Below, in pieces: positions 1-7,507 of a stretch of DNA of 19,899 bases. A model generated the notes under the pieces. That model did not search any database. It saw only the letters and a program-made list of their open reading frames with translations, and was not told the origin of the DNA. This DNA comes from Thermoguttaceae bacterium (GTDB lineage: Bacteria > Planctomycetota > Planctomycetia > Pirellulales > Thermoguttaceae): contig JAFTCU010000304.1 in the NCBI GenBank assembly GCA_017454585.1, positions 1-19,899 on the forward strand. The letters run 5' to 3'. Within the stretch, counting starts at the first letter, position 1. Each line of letters begins with the position of its first letter. The translations under genes and the position numbers were made by a program.

Positions 1-2
1 AG

Positions 3-770
3 CTCGACGGCGTGATCATGACCAAGCTGGACGGCGATTCCCGTGCCGGTGCCGCGATCTCGCTCAAATACGTGACGGGCGTTCCGATCAAGTTCATCGG
101 GACCGGTGAGCAGATCGGGACCACCAGCTCCCTGGAAGATTTCACTCCGGAAGGTATGGCAAGCCGGATCCTAGGCGGTGGTGACCTTCAGGAGCTTCTG
201 CGTCAAGCTCAGCACGCGTTCGACCAGGACGTGATCGAGTCGCAGGAAGCCCGTCTGAAAAAGGGAATTTTCACGTTCAACGACTTCCAGACGATGATGG
301 CACAGACCCGTCGTTTGGGTTCGTTCGGCAAGATCCTCAGTTTCCTCCCGGGAATGGGAAATCTTCAGAAGATGCTCGGAAACGTGGACGCCGACGAGCA
401 AATGAACAAAATCAACGGAATCGTGAACTCCATGACGATTTCCGAGCGTGAGAATCCGAAAAGCATCAACCCGTCCCGCGTGAACCGAATCGCAAAAGGC
501 GCGGGCGTGCAGCCGAAGCAGGTGACGGACCTCATTAATCAGTTCAACATGATGGCTGAAATGATGAAAATGATGTCTGGCATGGGCGCTGGCGGCCGAA
601 TCGGCGCGATGCAGGAGCTTATGCGTCGTATGCAGGGCGCTCCTGGTGGAATGGCCGGAGGGCACAAACCGCCGAAGGAGAAAAAAGTCGAGGAAGGCGG
701 CCTCACCGCGGCCGAAAAAGCGAAGCTTCGCAAAGAGCGCGAAAAAGCGCTGAAGAAAAAGAAAAAATAA
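3..770 (+). CDS. ffh: Signal recognition particle protein Ffh, C-terminal part (5' end outside window)
   Basis: GTPase subunit of the signal recognition particle. It binds 4.5S RNA and signal peptides as they leave the ribosome and delivers nascent chains to FtsY and SecYEG at the membrane. The first complete codon in frame is at base 3; about 255 residues are visible, a little over half of a normal ~450-residue Ffh. The sequence opens in the G domain with the nucleotide-specificity motif TKLDGD, then PIKFIGTGE and MASRILGGGDL at the G/M boundary. The methionine-rich M domain follows, with FLPGMGNLQKMLG and a cluster near MMAEMMKMMSGMG that should line the signal-peptide groove. The tail is very Lys-rich and ends in a run of Lys. 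The next gene, rpsP, lies 228 bases downstream, beyond an inverted repeat. Identification is firm; the start is not visible. Confidence 0.96.
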   Translation, partial: LDGVIMTKLDGDSRAGAAISLKYVTGVPIKFIGTGEQIGTTSSLEDFTPEGMASRILGGGDLQELLRQAQHAFDQDVIESQEARLKKGIFTFNDFQTMMAQTRRLGSFGKILSFLPGMGNLQKMLGNVDADEQMNKINGIVNSMTISERENPKSINPSRVNRIAKGAGVQPKQVTDLINQFNMMAEMMKMMSGMGAGGRIGAMQELMRRMQGAPGGMAGGHKPPKEKKVEEGGLTAAEKAKLRKEREKALKKKKK

Positions 771-775
771 AGAAA

Positions 776-878
776 ATGAAGAACGAATAATGAGGAGAAA
801 GCCCGACGCGTAATTCCGGCCTTCGGCCTGCATTACCGCCTCCCCAAATCATTATTCATTATTCGTTCTTCATTATTC
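776..878. repeat. Inverted repeat built from GAATAAY-type heptamers, with GC-rich core
   Basis: Perfect 18-bp arms at 776-793 and 856-873 are separated by 62 bases. The left arm contains GAAGAAC and GAATAAT; the right side reads ATTATTC, ATTATTC, GTTCTTC, ATTATTC. The spacer holds a smaller hairpin, GGCC-TTC-GGCC at 818-828, flanked by GTAAT/ATTAC. It lies just after the ffh stop codon. It could fold in RNA and act as a terminator or processing site, although no T-run follows directly. The same heptamers recur at 13961-14092 and 16192-16258. Confidence 0.8.
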
Positions 879-998
879 ATTGCCCTTTTGGGCGTACCCG
901 TACATTATTTGGTTCCATGACGTTTGGAACGGTAATGGTCGCTGACAGGTTGTTCGTCTTGTCAGATAGTTCATGTTCAATAAGTAAGGAGTAAATTC

Positions 999-1364
999 AT
1001 GGCAGTCCGAATTCGTATGAAGAAATTGGGACGTCTCCATCGCCCGTTTTATCGTATTTGCGCGATGGATTCTCGTGCGCCGCGTGGCGGTCGTGTTCTG
1101 CAGGAACTGGGCACTTACGACCCGATGGTTCCGGAAACCGACGCTCGTGTCGTGCTGGACGTTGAGGGAGTTGAGAAGTGGCTGAGCGTCGGAGCGCAGC
1201 CGACCCCGAAAGTCGCGGTCCTGATCAAGAAATACGGCAAGAATGGCACGCACCTCGAAGCGCAGAAAGCCGCCAAGGAAAAAGTGGCCAAGGCTCGCGC
1301 CCCGCGTCCGACTTCGACCCGTATGCTCAAGCAGGCTCCGGTCGCTGAAGAAGCTGCTGAGTGA
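999..1364 (+). CDS. rpsP: 30S ribosomal protein S16
   Basis: Small-subunit ribosomal protein that binds 16S rRNA and helps assemble the 30S body. The N-terminus MAVRIRMKKLGRLHRPFYRI, the DSRAPRGGRVLQELGTYDP segment and KWLSVGAQPT are typical of the family. An AAGGAG Shine-Dalgarno sequence at 986-991, seven bases ahead of the ATG, fixes the start. At 121 residues it is longer than many S16 proteins (about 80-90). The extra length is an Ala/Lys-rich tail of roughly 35 residues ending EEAAE. It is followed 35 bases later by trmD and belongs to a ribosomal operon with trmD and rplS. rimM, usually between rpsP and trmD, is absent here. Confidence 0.97.
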   Translation: MAVRIRMKKLGRLHRPFYRICAMDSRAPRGGRVLQELGTYDPMVPETDARVVLDVEGVEKWLSVGAQPTPKVAVLIKKYGKNGTHLEAQKAAKEKVAKARAPRPTSTRMLKQAPVAEEAAE

Positions 1365-1399
1365 TTCAGCTGCAAAGTGATTTTTAACGGATAAAACCC

Positions 1400-2236
1400 A
1401 TGCGCTTTGATGTTTTGACGCTTTTCCCTGAGATGTTCACGAACTATTTGCGGGAAAGTCTTTTTCATCAGTCCATCGTCAACGGACTCGTAAGCGTGGG
1501 GCTTCACAATATGAGGGATTGGACGCACGACCGACATAGAACGGTTGATGATCGTCCATTTGGAGGCGGTCCCGGAATGGTTCTGAAATGTGAACCGGTC
1601 GTGGACTGTGTGGAAGCGGTTCAGCAGGGAATGGGGGGTGAAAGCTCCATCGAAATGAACTGCGAAACCGAAAATTCCGACCCGGATCCTGTCGTTTTTG
1701 ACGGATCCATCCGGTCAGCACCAGGGCATTTGATCATGCTCACACCGGCGGGCAGAGTATTCAGGCAGACGATTGCGGAAGAGTTGGTTCAAAAGCCGCG
1801 GCTTGTTTTCCTCTGCGGACGTTACGAGGGGTTTGATGACCGCGTACGTCAGATTTTGCAGCCGGACGAGATCTCCATCGGGGATTACGTCCTCAATGGC
1901 GGCGAAGTGGCCAGCATGGTGATGATGGAAGCGATCATACGCCTGATTCCTGGTGTTTTAGGGGATGAAATGAGTAACGTGACCGACTCGTTTTCGAGTG
2001 GGAATCGCCTGCTCGAATCGGCCCAGTACACCCGACCGCGAGTTTTTCGGGGGCTGGAAGTACCTGAGATCCTCTTTTCCGGTCATCACGCGAATATTGA
2101 GAAATGGCGCGTCGAGGAAAACCTCAAGCTGACCAAAGAACGCCGTCCGGAATTGGTTCCGCCGGGGTACGAGGAATCCCTTCAGCCGAAAAAGAAACGT
2201 CGGCGCCGTATTGTGAAGGAAGAAGAAACCGAATAA
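1400..2236 (+). CDS. trmD: tRNA (guanine-N1-)-methyltransferase TrmD
   Basis: SPOUT-family enzyme that transfers a methyl group from S-adenosylmethionine to N1 of G37, next to the anticodon, preventing +1 frameshifts. Visible signatures are [11 protein letters not shown] at the N-terminus, [19 protein letters not shown] (residues 42-60), the trefoil-knot AdoMet loops [12 protein letters not shown] (138-149) and [11 protein letters not shown] (159-169), and TDSF (195-198), whose Asp matches the catalytic Asp of the family. At 278 residues it is longer than E. coli TrmD (255): there is an acidic insertion at about residues 78-108 before the knot, and the C-terminus ends in a Lys/Arg-rich tail. 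No strong Shine-Dalgarno sequence is visible. It is part of the rpsP-trmD-rplS operon; the stop is 29 bases before rplS. Confidence 0.97.
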   Translation: MRFDVLTLFPEMFTNYLRESLFHQSIVNGLVSVGLHNMRDWTHDRHRTVDDRPFGGGPGMVLKCEPVVDCVEAVQQGMGGESSIEMNCETENSDPDPVVFDGSIRSAPGHLIMLTPAGRVFRQTIAEELVQKPRLVFLCGRYEGFDDRVRQILQPDEISIGDYVLNGGEVASMVMMEAIIRLIPGVLGDEMSNVTDSFSSGNRLLESAQYTRPRVFRGLEVPEILFSGHHANIEKWRVEENLKLTKERRPELVPPGYEESLQPKKKRRRRIVKEEETE

Positions 2237-2265
2237 GTAAACAAATAAATTGAAAGGATTTACTC

Positions 2266-2709
2266 ATGAGTCAGAAAATCATGCAGCTGGTCGAAAAATC
2301 CAGCATGAAGCCGGAAGTCGCTCATTTTGAAATCGGCGACACGGTAAACGTTCACTGCCGTATTGTTGAAGGTGATAAAGAGCGTATTCAGCTCTTCACC
2401 GGTGTTGTGATTGCCCGCAGTGGTTCCGGCACGCGTGAAATGTTCACGGTCCGCCGTATTGTTCAGGGTGAAGGCGTTGAGCGCAAATTCCCGGTTCAAA
2501 GCCCGCGTATTGCGAAGATCGAAGTCGTTCGTTCGGCCGAAGTTCGCCGCGCGAAGCTCTACTTCCTGCGTGACCGTGTTGGTAAGGCGACCCGTCTGGT
2601 CGAGCGCCGTGTTGAGAACAAGAAGGTCGAAGCCGAAGCCAAAGCCCCGAAAAAACTTCATGGCCGCGCGAAGGCCAAATCCAAGAAAGCCGCTGCTGAG
2701 GCGAAATGA
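2266..2709 (+). CDS. rplS: 50S ribosomal protein L19
   Basis: Large-subunit protein at the 30S-50S interface. Family features are FEIGDTVNVHCRIVEGDKER, IQLFTGVVIARSGSG, TFTVRR-like MFTVRRIVQGEGVER, FPVQSPRI and the VRRAKLYFLRDRVGKA segment. AAAGGA (about 2254-2259) provides a ribosome-binding site upstream of the ATG. It is 147 residues long against about 115 in E. coli; the surplus is an Ala/Lys-rich tail (residues ~118-147). It is the last gene of the rpsP-trmD-rplS operon, and a strong intrinsic terminator begins 44 bases after its stop codon. Confidence 0.97.
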   Translation: MSQKIMQLVEKSSMKPEVAHFEIGDTVNVHCRIVEGDKERIQLFTGVVIARSGSGTREMFTVRRIVQGEGVERKFPVQSPRIAKIEVVRSAEVRRAKLYFLRDRVGKATRLVERRVENKKVEAEAKAPKKLHGRAKAKSKKAAAEAK

Positions 2710-2753
2710 GTTCACGCGGACTTGACTGAAAGACCGTAAAGACCCAGAAAAAG

Positions 2754-2802
2754 AGTCAGGCGAGAGGAAGGATTTCCAACCTCGCGCCTGACTTTATTTT
2801 TT
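2754..2802 (+). terminator. Rho-independent terminator after rplS
   Basis: AGTCAGGCG (2754-2762) pairs perfectly with CGCCTGACT (2785-2793). A further GAGG/CCTC pairing lies inside after a single mismatch, and a T-rich run (TTATTTTTT) follows at once. It ends the + strand ribosomal operon and separates it from the leftward gene ending at 2835. Confidence 0.9.
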
Positions 2803-2834
2803 GGGGCTTTTTCAGGTCTTAAAGGAGCCGAAAA

Positions 2835-3836
2835 TTATTGCGGGATCTGCGCGACCTGGCCGTCCGCGCGGTTTGCCAGGTACGCGTGCATTTGCGGGTC
2901 GATCGAGTACGAAATTCGCTGGACCGAGGCGTCGCACATTGCCATGCCGAAGGATCCGGCGTGAGTGCTTCCGAAGCAGCGCGTGTTGGCAACACCCTGG
3001 CGGTCCTGAAGCGGACGGACGCAGTTTGCCGTATTCGACGCGTCGTAGTAGGAGGACCGGCAGTTATCGTTGCAAGTCCCCTGGTGGACGGACTGGTCGT
3101 CGCCGCCGTCCTTTCCGGTCGTGTAGCTGGCTGGGTTCAGGTACTTCTCACCGACCAGGTACGTGTTGGTCGTTCCGTCACGTACTTCGCCGACCGTGAT
3201 CGCACTGTGGAAGAACATGATCCCGTTGGTCCCGGAGTACGTCTGCCAGGAATTGTTCGCGTCCATCTCTTTTGCGTCCGCGTAACTCTTCGGTTTCGTG
3301 GAGCCGTCCGCCCCTGTACCGTTTCCGGGGCCGTTCCCCCAGTTGCTCGCGTAGTCGATTTTCCCGGAGACCGTGGGCGAGTTCGTGTTATATCCTCCCG
3401 AGGTCCCGGGGTACGTGGTGGGTGCACGGCGTGAGGGGCAGTAAAAAACGTTCAGCGGCGTTTCCAGAACGGTCTTCATTTTGGCCTTTTTCGTTCCGGA
3501 AAGACCTTCGGGAGTTCCTTCCGCGGCCAGCTCAAACAGCGCGTTCTGTTCGAGGAACGGCAGGATGGAAAACGTCCAGGCGCCGGGCTGCTTCTTGCCA
3601 AAACCACGGTCCGGGTCGCCGACCCAGTACCACGTCCAGCCGCCGGAGGGGTAGCTGCGCGAGGTACTTTCGTGGTTCATACACGCCAACCCAATGTTTT
3701 TCAGATTGTTCCCGCACTGCATCTGACGCGCCGCTTCACGGGCTTGTTGAACCGCGGGCAAAAGCAGCCCGACCAGCATTCCGATGATGGCGATGACGAC
3801 TAAAAGTTCTACGAGTGTGAAGGCGAAACGACGCAT
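2835..3836 (-). CDS. DUF1559 domain protein with type IV/II pilin-like N-terminus
   Basis: Member of the large DUF1559 family, abundant in Planctomycetota and related phyla; its molecular role is unknown. The N-terminus [20 protein letters not shown] is a prepilin methylation/cleavage motif followed by a hydrophobic helix, so processing by a prepilin peptidase and a pilus- or pseudopilus-like or surface location are likely. [12 protein letters not shown] and [14 protein letters not shown] are typical of the family just after the helix. The C-terminal processing-associated motif H-X9-D-G is present as His292...Asp302 but with Ala after the Asp. The middle is rich in Gly/Ser/Thr/Asn, with several Cys. 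GGAG eight bases before the ATG supports the start. It lies 72 bases downstream of the PEP-CTERM gene, in the same direction, with a hairpin between them, so co-transcription is likely. Confidence 0.93.
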   Translation of the reverse strand: MRRFAFTLVELLVVIAIIGMLVGLLLPAVQQAREAARQMQCGNNLKNIGLACMNHESTSRSYPSGGWTWYWVGDPDRGFGKKQPGAWTFSILPFLEQNALFELAAEGTPEGLSGTKKAKMKTVLETPLNVFYCPSRRAPTTYPGTSGGYNTNSPTVSGKIDYASNWGNGPGNGTGADGSTKPKSYADAKEMDANNSWQTYSGTNGIMFFHSAITVGEVRDGTTNTYLVGEKYLNPASYTTGKDGGDDQSVHQGTCNDNCRSSYYDASNTANCVRPLQDRQGVANTRCFGSTHAGSFGMAMCDASVQRISYSIDPQMHAYLANRADGQVAQIPQ

Positions 3837-3856
3837 TGTTGTTACTCCATTTCAGA

Positions 3857-3885
3857 AGGAGGAACCCGTTGAAAACGTTCCTCCT
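3857..3885 (-). other. Intercistronic stem-loop between the PEP-CTERM and DUF1559 genes
   Basis: AGGAGGAAC (3857-3865) and GTTCCTCCT (3877-3885) form a perfect 9-bp stem around an 11-base loop. It lies in the 72-base gap between two leftward genes, close to the start of the downstream pilin-like gene. There is no T-run on the minus strand after the stem, so it fits an mRNA processing or stability element, or a partial barrier to readthrough, better than a classical terminator. Confidence 0.6.
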
Positions 3886-3908
3886 CAATCCTCTTTTGTG
3901 ACTTTAGT

Positions 3909-6152
3909 TCATGCCTTGTGGCGAATACAAAACAAACCCGCGGCTCCAACCAGAAGCAGAATCCACGCGGACGGTTCCGGGACCATATTTCGGTCAAGGA
4001 CCAGTCCGATGGTCGTGGAACCGTCTCTTCCCGCGTAAGTCCCCAGGCTGTAATACTCCTGAACGTCCTCCGGGAAGTACTGGATGAAGTAGTTCCAATC
4101 TCCACCGGCCGCGGAGGGAAGCGTGTAGGTGGCGTCACCGCTGAAACTCAGAAGATCCACGTCGCCGCGCGAAACCAACCCTTCCAGCGTCGTACCGTTT
4201 ACCATCTCAATGGCGGGCGTGACGTTTTCGGCAAAGGTCAGTTCCCCCGTGGAGAGTTTGATCGTGGAGGTCAGATTTTCCGCACTGGAATCCAGCAAAA
4301 TGTTCCAGGTGGACGGAATCGTGATCCCCTGTTCGGACGTGAGGGTTCCAATTGCGCCGAACTTTGCGCCAGATGCGATCGTCACGGTCGTCGTGGCCGG
4401 GAGCGTACCGCCGAGGAGCAGTTCCGCGCCGCTGGCGACCTTCACGGATTCAAACGTTGAACTGTTGGAGGCCGTGTCCACGTCTTCCAGAACGAGTTTC
4501 CCGGCATCGACCTGCACCCGCAGCGGGTAGTTGGTGGTGGCGTAGGTCTTTTCCTGAACGATCATTTCCCCCGCGCCCTGCTTGATCAGCGTGTTCGTTT
4601 TGTTGTTGTTACCCCACGCGTAGATGCCATTGGTGAGCGTGAGCGTTCCCCCCTCTCCAATGTTGAATTTCCCGGCATTTTTGTGGCTCGAGTTTTCACC
4701 GACGCTGCGGATCCCGATCAGAGCGTCGATTTGCGCGGAGGCGTTGGCAGGAACGGTCGCGACGTCGCAAATGTAGAGCTGCGGGTTGGCCGTGCCGGTA
4801 ACGGTGATTTTTGAACCATCGTTCATGGTGAGTTGCTTGACGCTGGTCCACGGGCTGGCCGTCATGGAAAGGTTCAATTCGCCGCCGGGCTTCGTATCGG
4901 TTTTGGCCGCCAGGGTCATGTTGGGTGAATAGGGCCCGTAATCCGTGGCATTTTTGCTCGCCAGTTCCAGAACGGCCCCGGCGGAAACGCTCATGTTCTT
5001 GCTTTTCAGGCTGGCCGAATGTTCATGGGCGAGGATGAGCCGGCCTTCCTCGACGCGGGTCGTTCCCGTGTAGGAGGTCCTTGCAGTGAGTTTTAGTGTG
5101 CCTTCACCCTGCTTGATGAGGTTTCCAGTACCGCTCACGGCGCCGAGCGTCAACGAATTATCCACCTTGATCTTGGCGTCGCCCGAGGTGCTGAACGTGC
5201 CGGCCGGAAGCGTGATCACATTCTCTTTGGCGTAAAACGTGCCGCCGTTCAGCGCGACGGAAAAAGTGGTCTGGTTTTTCTCACCGTCCGCGATGTAGAT
5301 GGGCCGGTTCGTTTCAAACGTTCCATTCGCTCCGATCGTGAGGGCGACTTTTCGTGTGAAGTCCTGATACACGGCGGCGCCCATCCGAATATTTTTGGTG
5401 ACGTCGAAAGCCAAGGTCCCGTTTTCGACGTTCAGGTTGAGAACTTTATTCTCGTGACCGCCCCAAGTGTCCTGCACACCGCAGATGAACGTATTTCCCG
5501 CGGTGTTTTTCAGCAGGACATTTCCGCCGTTTGTAACGTTAATATTCACATTATTCCGGCATCCCAGTCCTAAAGAGGCGGACGTTTGAAGGGTGACGTT
5601 TCCACCGTTCACGTTCATCGTATAAGTGTAAGGAGCGTCGGCTTGGGCGGTTGGAGTAACTGAGCCGCCGTTTGCGCTCCAAAGGTCTGCCGAGGTTTTA
5701 ACGTTCAGTGTTCCGGTAACCGTCAGAGTCCCTTCAACGGGATTTTCTAACGTAGCGGCCGGACCACCGACTCCCAAACGGACTCTTGAGTTGGTGTTGA
5801 GATCTACCGTCCCCGCGATGGTGACGTGGGAGCCGTGATCAAAACGGATTTCACCGTTCAGAGACGCACCATTGATCGCGGCGCCTGCAGGGACCGTAAT
5901 GAGGTTTCCGTTGAAAGCGCTGAAAGAATAATTCTCGGAACCGACCGTAGAACGGCCTGAAAGAGTAGTTGTGCCGGAAATAGTAATCGCGCTATCTGTG
6001 GGGCGGATGAGCATTCCGTTGGTGATCGTTCCGCCGGCATAATCGGTCGTGATCTCCGTCGCGCAAACGACCGGCGTGAGAGAAAAAACGGTCAGCAGAG
6101 AAAGGAAACCGGTTAAAAGAACGGATTGGCGTGTAGCTGCTTTTATTTTCAT
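3909..6152 (-). CDS. PEP-CTERM sorted protein with autotransporter-associated beta-strand repeats
   Basis: Predicted exported surface protein of 747 residues. A signal peptide occupies about residues 1-31 (basic start, hydrophobic LLTGFLSLLTVFSL, cleavage near VVCA-TE). The long middle is rich in Thr, Gly, Asn, Val and Ala with regular short strands, as in beta-helix passenger domains. At least two copies of the autotransporter-associated beta-strand repeat are readable, around GTGNLIKQGEGTLKLTA and NTLIKQGAGEMIVQE. The C-terminus is a textbook PEP-CTERM signal: VPEPSAW (724-730), a hydrophobic helix, then basic RHKA. In families with this tail an exosortase cleaves and sorts the protein; no exosortase is in this window. 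AGGGAG precedes the ATG. Function is unknown; adhesion or an extracellular matrix role is only a guess. Confidence 0.9.
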   Translation of the reverse strand: MKIKAATRQSVLLTGFLSLLTVFSLTPVVCATEITTDYAGGTITNGMLIRPTDSAITISGTTTLSGRSTVGSENYSFSAFNGNLITVPAGAAINGASLNGEIRFDHGSHVTIAGTVDLNTNSRVRLGVGGPAATLENPVEGTLTVTGTLNVKTSADLWSANGGSVTPTAQADAPYTYTMNVNGGNVTLQTSASLGLGCRNNVNINVTNGGNVLLKNTAGNTFICGVQDTWGGHENKVLNLNVENGTLAFDVTKNIRMGAAVYQDFTRKVALTIGANGTFETNRPIYIADGEKNQTTFSVALNGGTFYAKENVITLPAGTFSTSGDAKIKVDNSLTLGAVSGTGNLIKQGEGTLKLTARTSYTGTTRVEEGRLILAHEHSASLKSKNMSVSAGAVLELASKNATDYGPYSPNMTLAAKTDTKPGGELNLSMTASPWTSVKQLTMNDGSKITVTGTANPQLYICDVATVPANASAQIDALIGIRSVGENSSHKNAGKFNIGEGGTLTLTNGIYAWGNNNKTNTLIKQGAGEMIVQEKTYATTNYPLRVQVDAGKLVLEDVDTASNSSTFESVKVASGAELLLGGTLPATTTVTIASGAKFGAIGTLTSEQGITIPSTWNILLDSSAENLTSTIKLSTGELTFAENVTPAIEMVNGTTLEGLVSRGDVDLLSFSGDATYTLPSAAGGDWNYFIQYFPEDVQEYYSLGTYAGRDGSTTIGLVLDRNMVPEPSAWILLLVGAAGLFCIRHKA

Positions 6153-6194
6153 TTGCTCATCTCCCTAAAAATACGAAACTGATTAACTTGCTTT

Positions 6195-6222
6195 ATTTTA
6201 ATCCAAAACCCTCAAAAATCAA
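6195..6222 (-). promoter_or_regulatory. Candidate sigma70-type promoter for the PEP-CTERM gene
   Basis: On the minus strand TTGATT (6217-6222) and TAAAAT (6195-6200) are separated by 16 bases, 43 bases before the ATG at 6152, within AT-rich DNA. The rest of the 6153-6395 gap is AT-rich with poly-A/T runs. A + strand promoter for the barrel gene should also lie here, but no clear hexamer pair was found. Confidence 0.45.
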
Positions 6223-6395
6223 GCGCTTTTTTGAAAAAATGGGGATTTTTTAAAAAAATAACGGGAATTGATTCAGTTTTTTCATTTCTTTTTTTTCTTT
6301 TTGGTTAAAACGCCAAAACCACTCTTGCGTTAAATTGAAAAATCAGGTAAAAAAACAGATAAATAACCGTTTCTTTTTTGGTGAATTCCGGAACG

Positions 6396-7454
6396 ATGAG
6401 ATCCTGTTTAGCTGCAAATCGTGTCATTTTGTTCGTTTTGGCGTTCTTTTTGAGCGTTCAGGGGGTCATCGTTTATGGGCAGGTAGGAGCTGGCAGTTCG
6501 ACACTTCCTCCCGCCCCGGCTCCACCAGGTTCCTCGTCACTGTACATTCAGGACCCATACCAGGCCCCTGCCTCATCAGGCGGTCCTCTGCTGAAGAATC
6601 CACCGTCCAATTCGTTTAACTCTCTCTCGTTTGGCAGTGATGAAGGGATGAAATTCATCCAGAATTTGGGACTGGATGTGACGTGGATCGTGTCTGGTGC
6701 ATCGAAAAAGAATATGGGGCTTTTCCGCTTCGATGTTTGTCTCGATGTGCCGCTTCCATATTTTGACAATCCAGAGAATTCACTGTTCTTTGAACCTCGC
6801 TTCGCAATGAACCTTTTCAATGGTCCGAAGGGGGATTTTGACGGCAAATATGAAAATTATACGTCAAACGAGTTTGACGTTTCCCTGGGGTTACGCTGGC
6901 TTCCGAAATTTCAGCTTAGCAAAATGGCTACCCCACTGGAATTTGATTTCTTTTTCAGTGTGGGGCTTTATACCGACTTTAAAAGTGTCAACGGTAACAG
7001 CTTCCGATTCCCGAGCTGGGCGTATCTTTCTTTAGATGTGACGAACAATATTAAGGCCAAAATCGGGGTTTGGGTCCTGGATCGTGTACGTTACACGATT
7101 CTGCCCTCAGGTGGTGTGATTTGGACGCCAAACGACCGCTGGGAATTTCAGATACTCTTCCCCAATCCCCGTGTTACGTACCGGCCTGTCAACCCAGTGC
7201 TGAAGGATATGAGTTTGTTCGCTCGCGGCGAGTATGGAGGAGGAAGCTGGACGGTCCATAGCGACATAGGGACCTTCCAAAAGGATTACAATGACTACAG
7301 AGTCTTGTTCGGTTTCGATTGGAGAGGCCCCGCCAATGGAATTGGATTCTTTGAGTTTGGCGGTTCGTTTGGACGTGAACTTTATCTGAATAAAGGGGTC
7401 GGATCCTACCATCTGAACCCGGGATTTATTTTGCAGGCTGGTCTGCATTTTTGA
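6396..7454 (+). CDS. Probable outer-membrane beta-barrel protein, function unknown
   Basis: Protein of 352 residues from the ATG at 6396. An upstream in-frame TTG at 6378 is possible, but the ATG places a signal peptide directly at the N-terminus (MRSCLAANR, hydrophobic VILFVLAFFLSVQGVIV, cleavage near VYGQ). A short Pro/Ser-rich linker follows. The remainder shows alternating aromatic and polar residues typical of transmembrane beta-strands (for example FRFDVCLDVPLPYF, FEFGGSFGRELYL). It ends GLHF, and a terminal Phe is the usual BAM-recognition residue of outer-membrane barrels. It resembles the DUF6268 type of planctomycete barrel proteins in general character, but I cannot confirm the family. 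It is followed 53 bases later by the CPBP protease gene in the same direction. Confidence 0.75.
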   Translation: MRSCLAANRVILFVLAFFLSVQGVIVYGQVGAGSSTLPPAPAPPGSSSLYIQDPYQAPASSGGPLLKNPPSNSFNSLSFGSDEGMKFIQNLGLDVTWIVSGASKKNMGLFRFDVCLDVPLPYFDNPENSLFFEPRFAMNLFNGPKGDFDGKYENYTSNEFDVSLGLRWLPKFQLSKMATPLEFDFFFSVGLYTDFKSVNGNSFRFPSWAYLSLDVTNNIKAKIGVWVLDRVRYTILPSGGVIWTPNDRWEFQILFPNPRVTYRPVNPVLKDMSLFARGEYGGGSWTVHSDIGTFQKDYNDYRVLFGFDWRGPANGIGFFEFGGSFGRELYLNKGVGSYHLNPGFILQAGLHF

Positions 7455-7507
7455 CGAAAGATTTCTCTGCTTTGTAGTGAAAAGAGCAGGGTACAGAACT
7501 TGGACTA

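Noticed and set aside
942..965. Regulatory hairpin in the rpsP leader (CTGACA...TGTCAG)
   Set aside because: The stem is only six base pairs and there is no match to a known leader I can recognise; too weak to list.
6378..6395. TTG start for the outer-membrane barrel gene
   Set aside because: Adds six residues ahead of a good signal peptide; the ATG at 6396 gives a standard N-terminus. It cannot be fully excluded.
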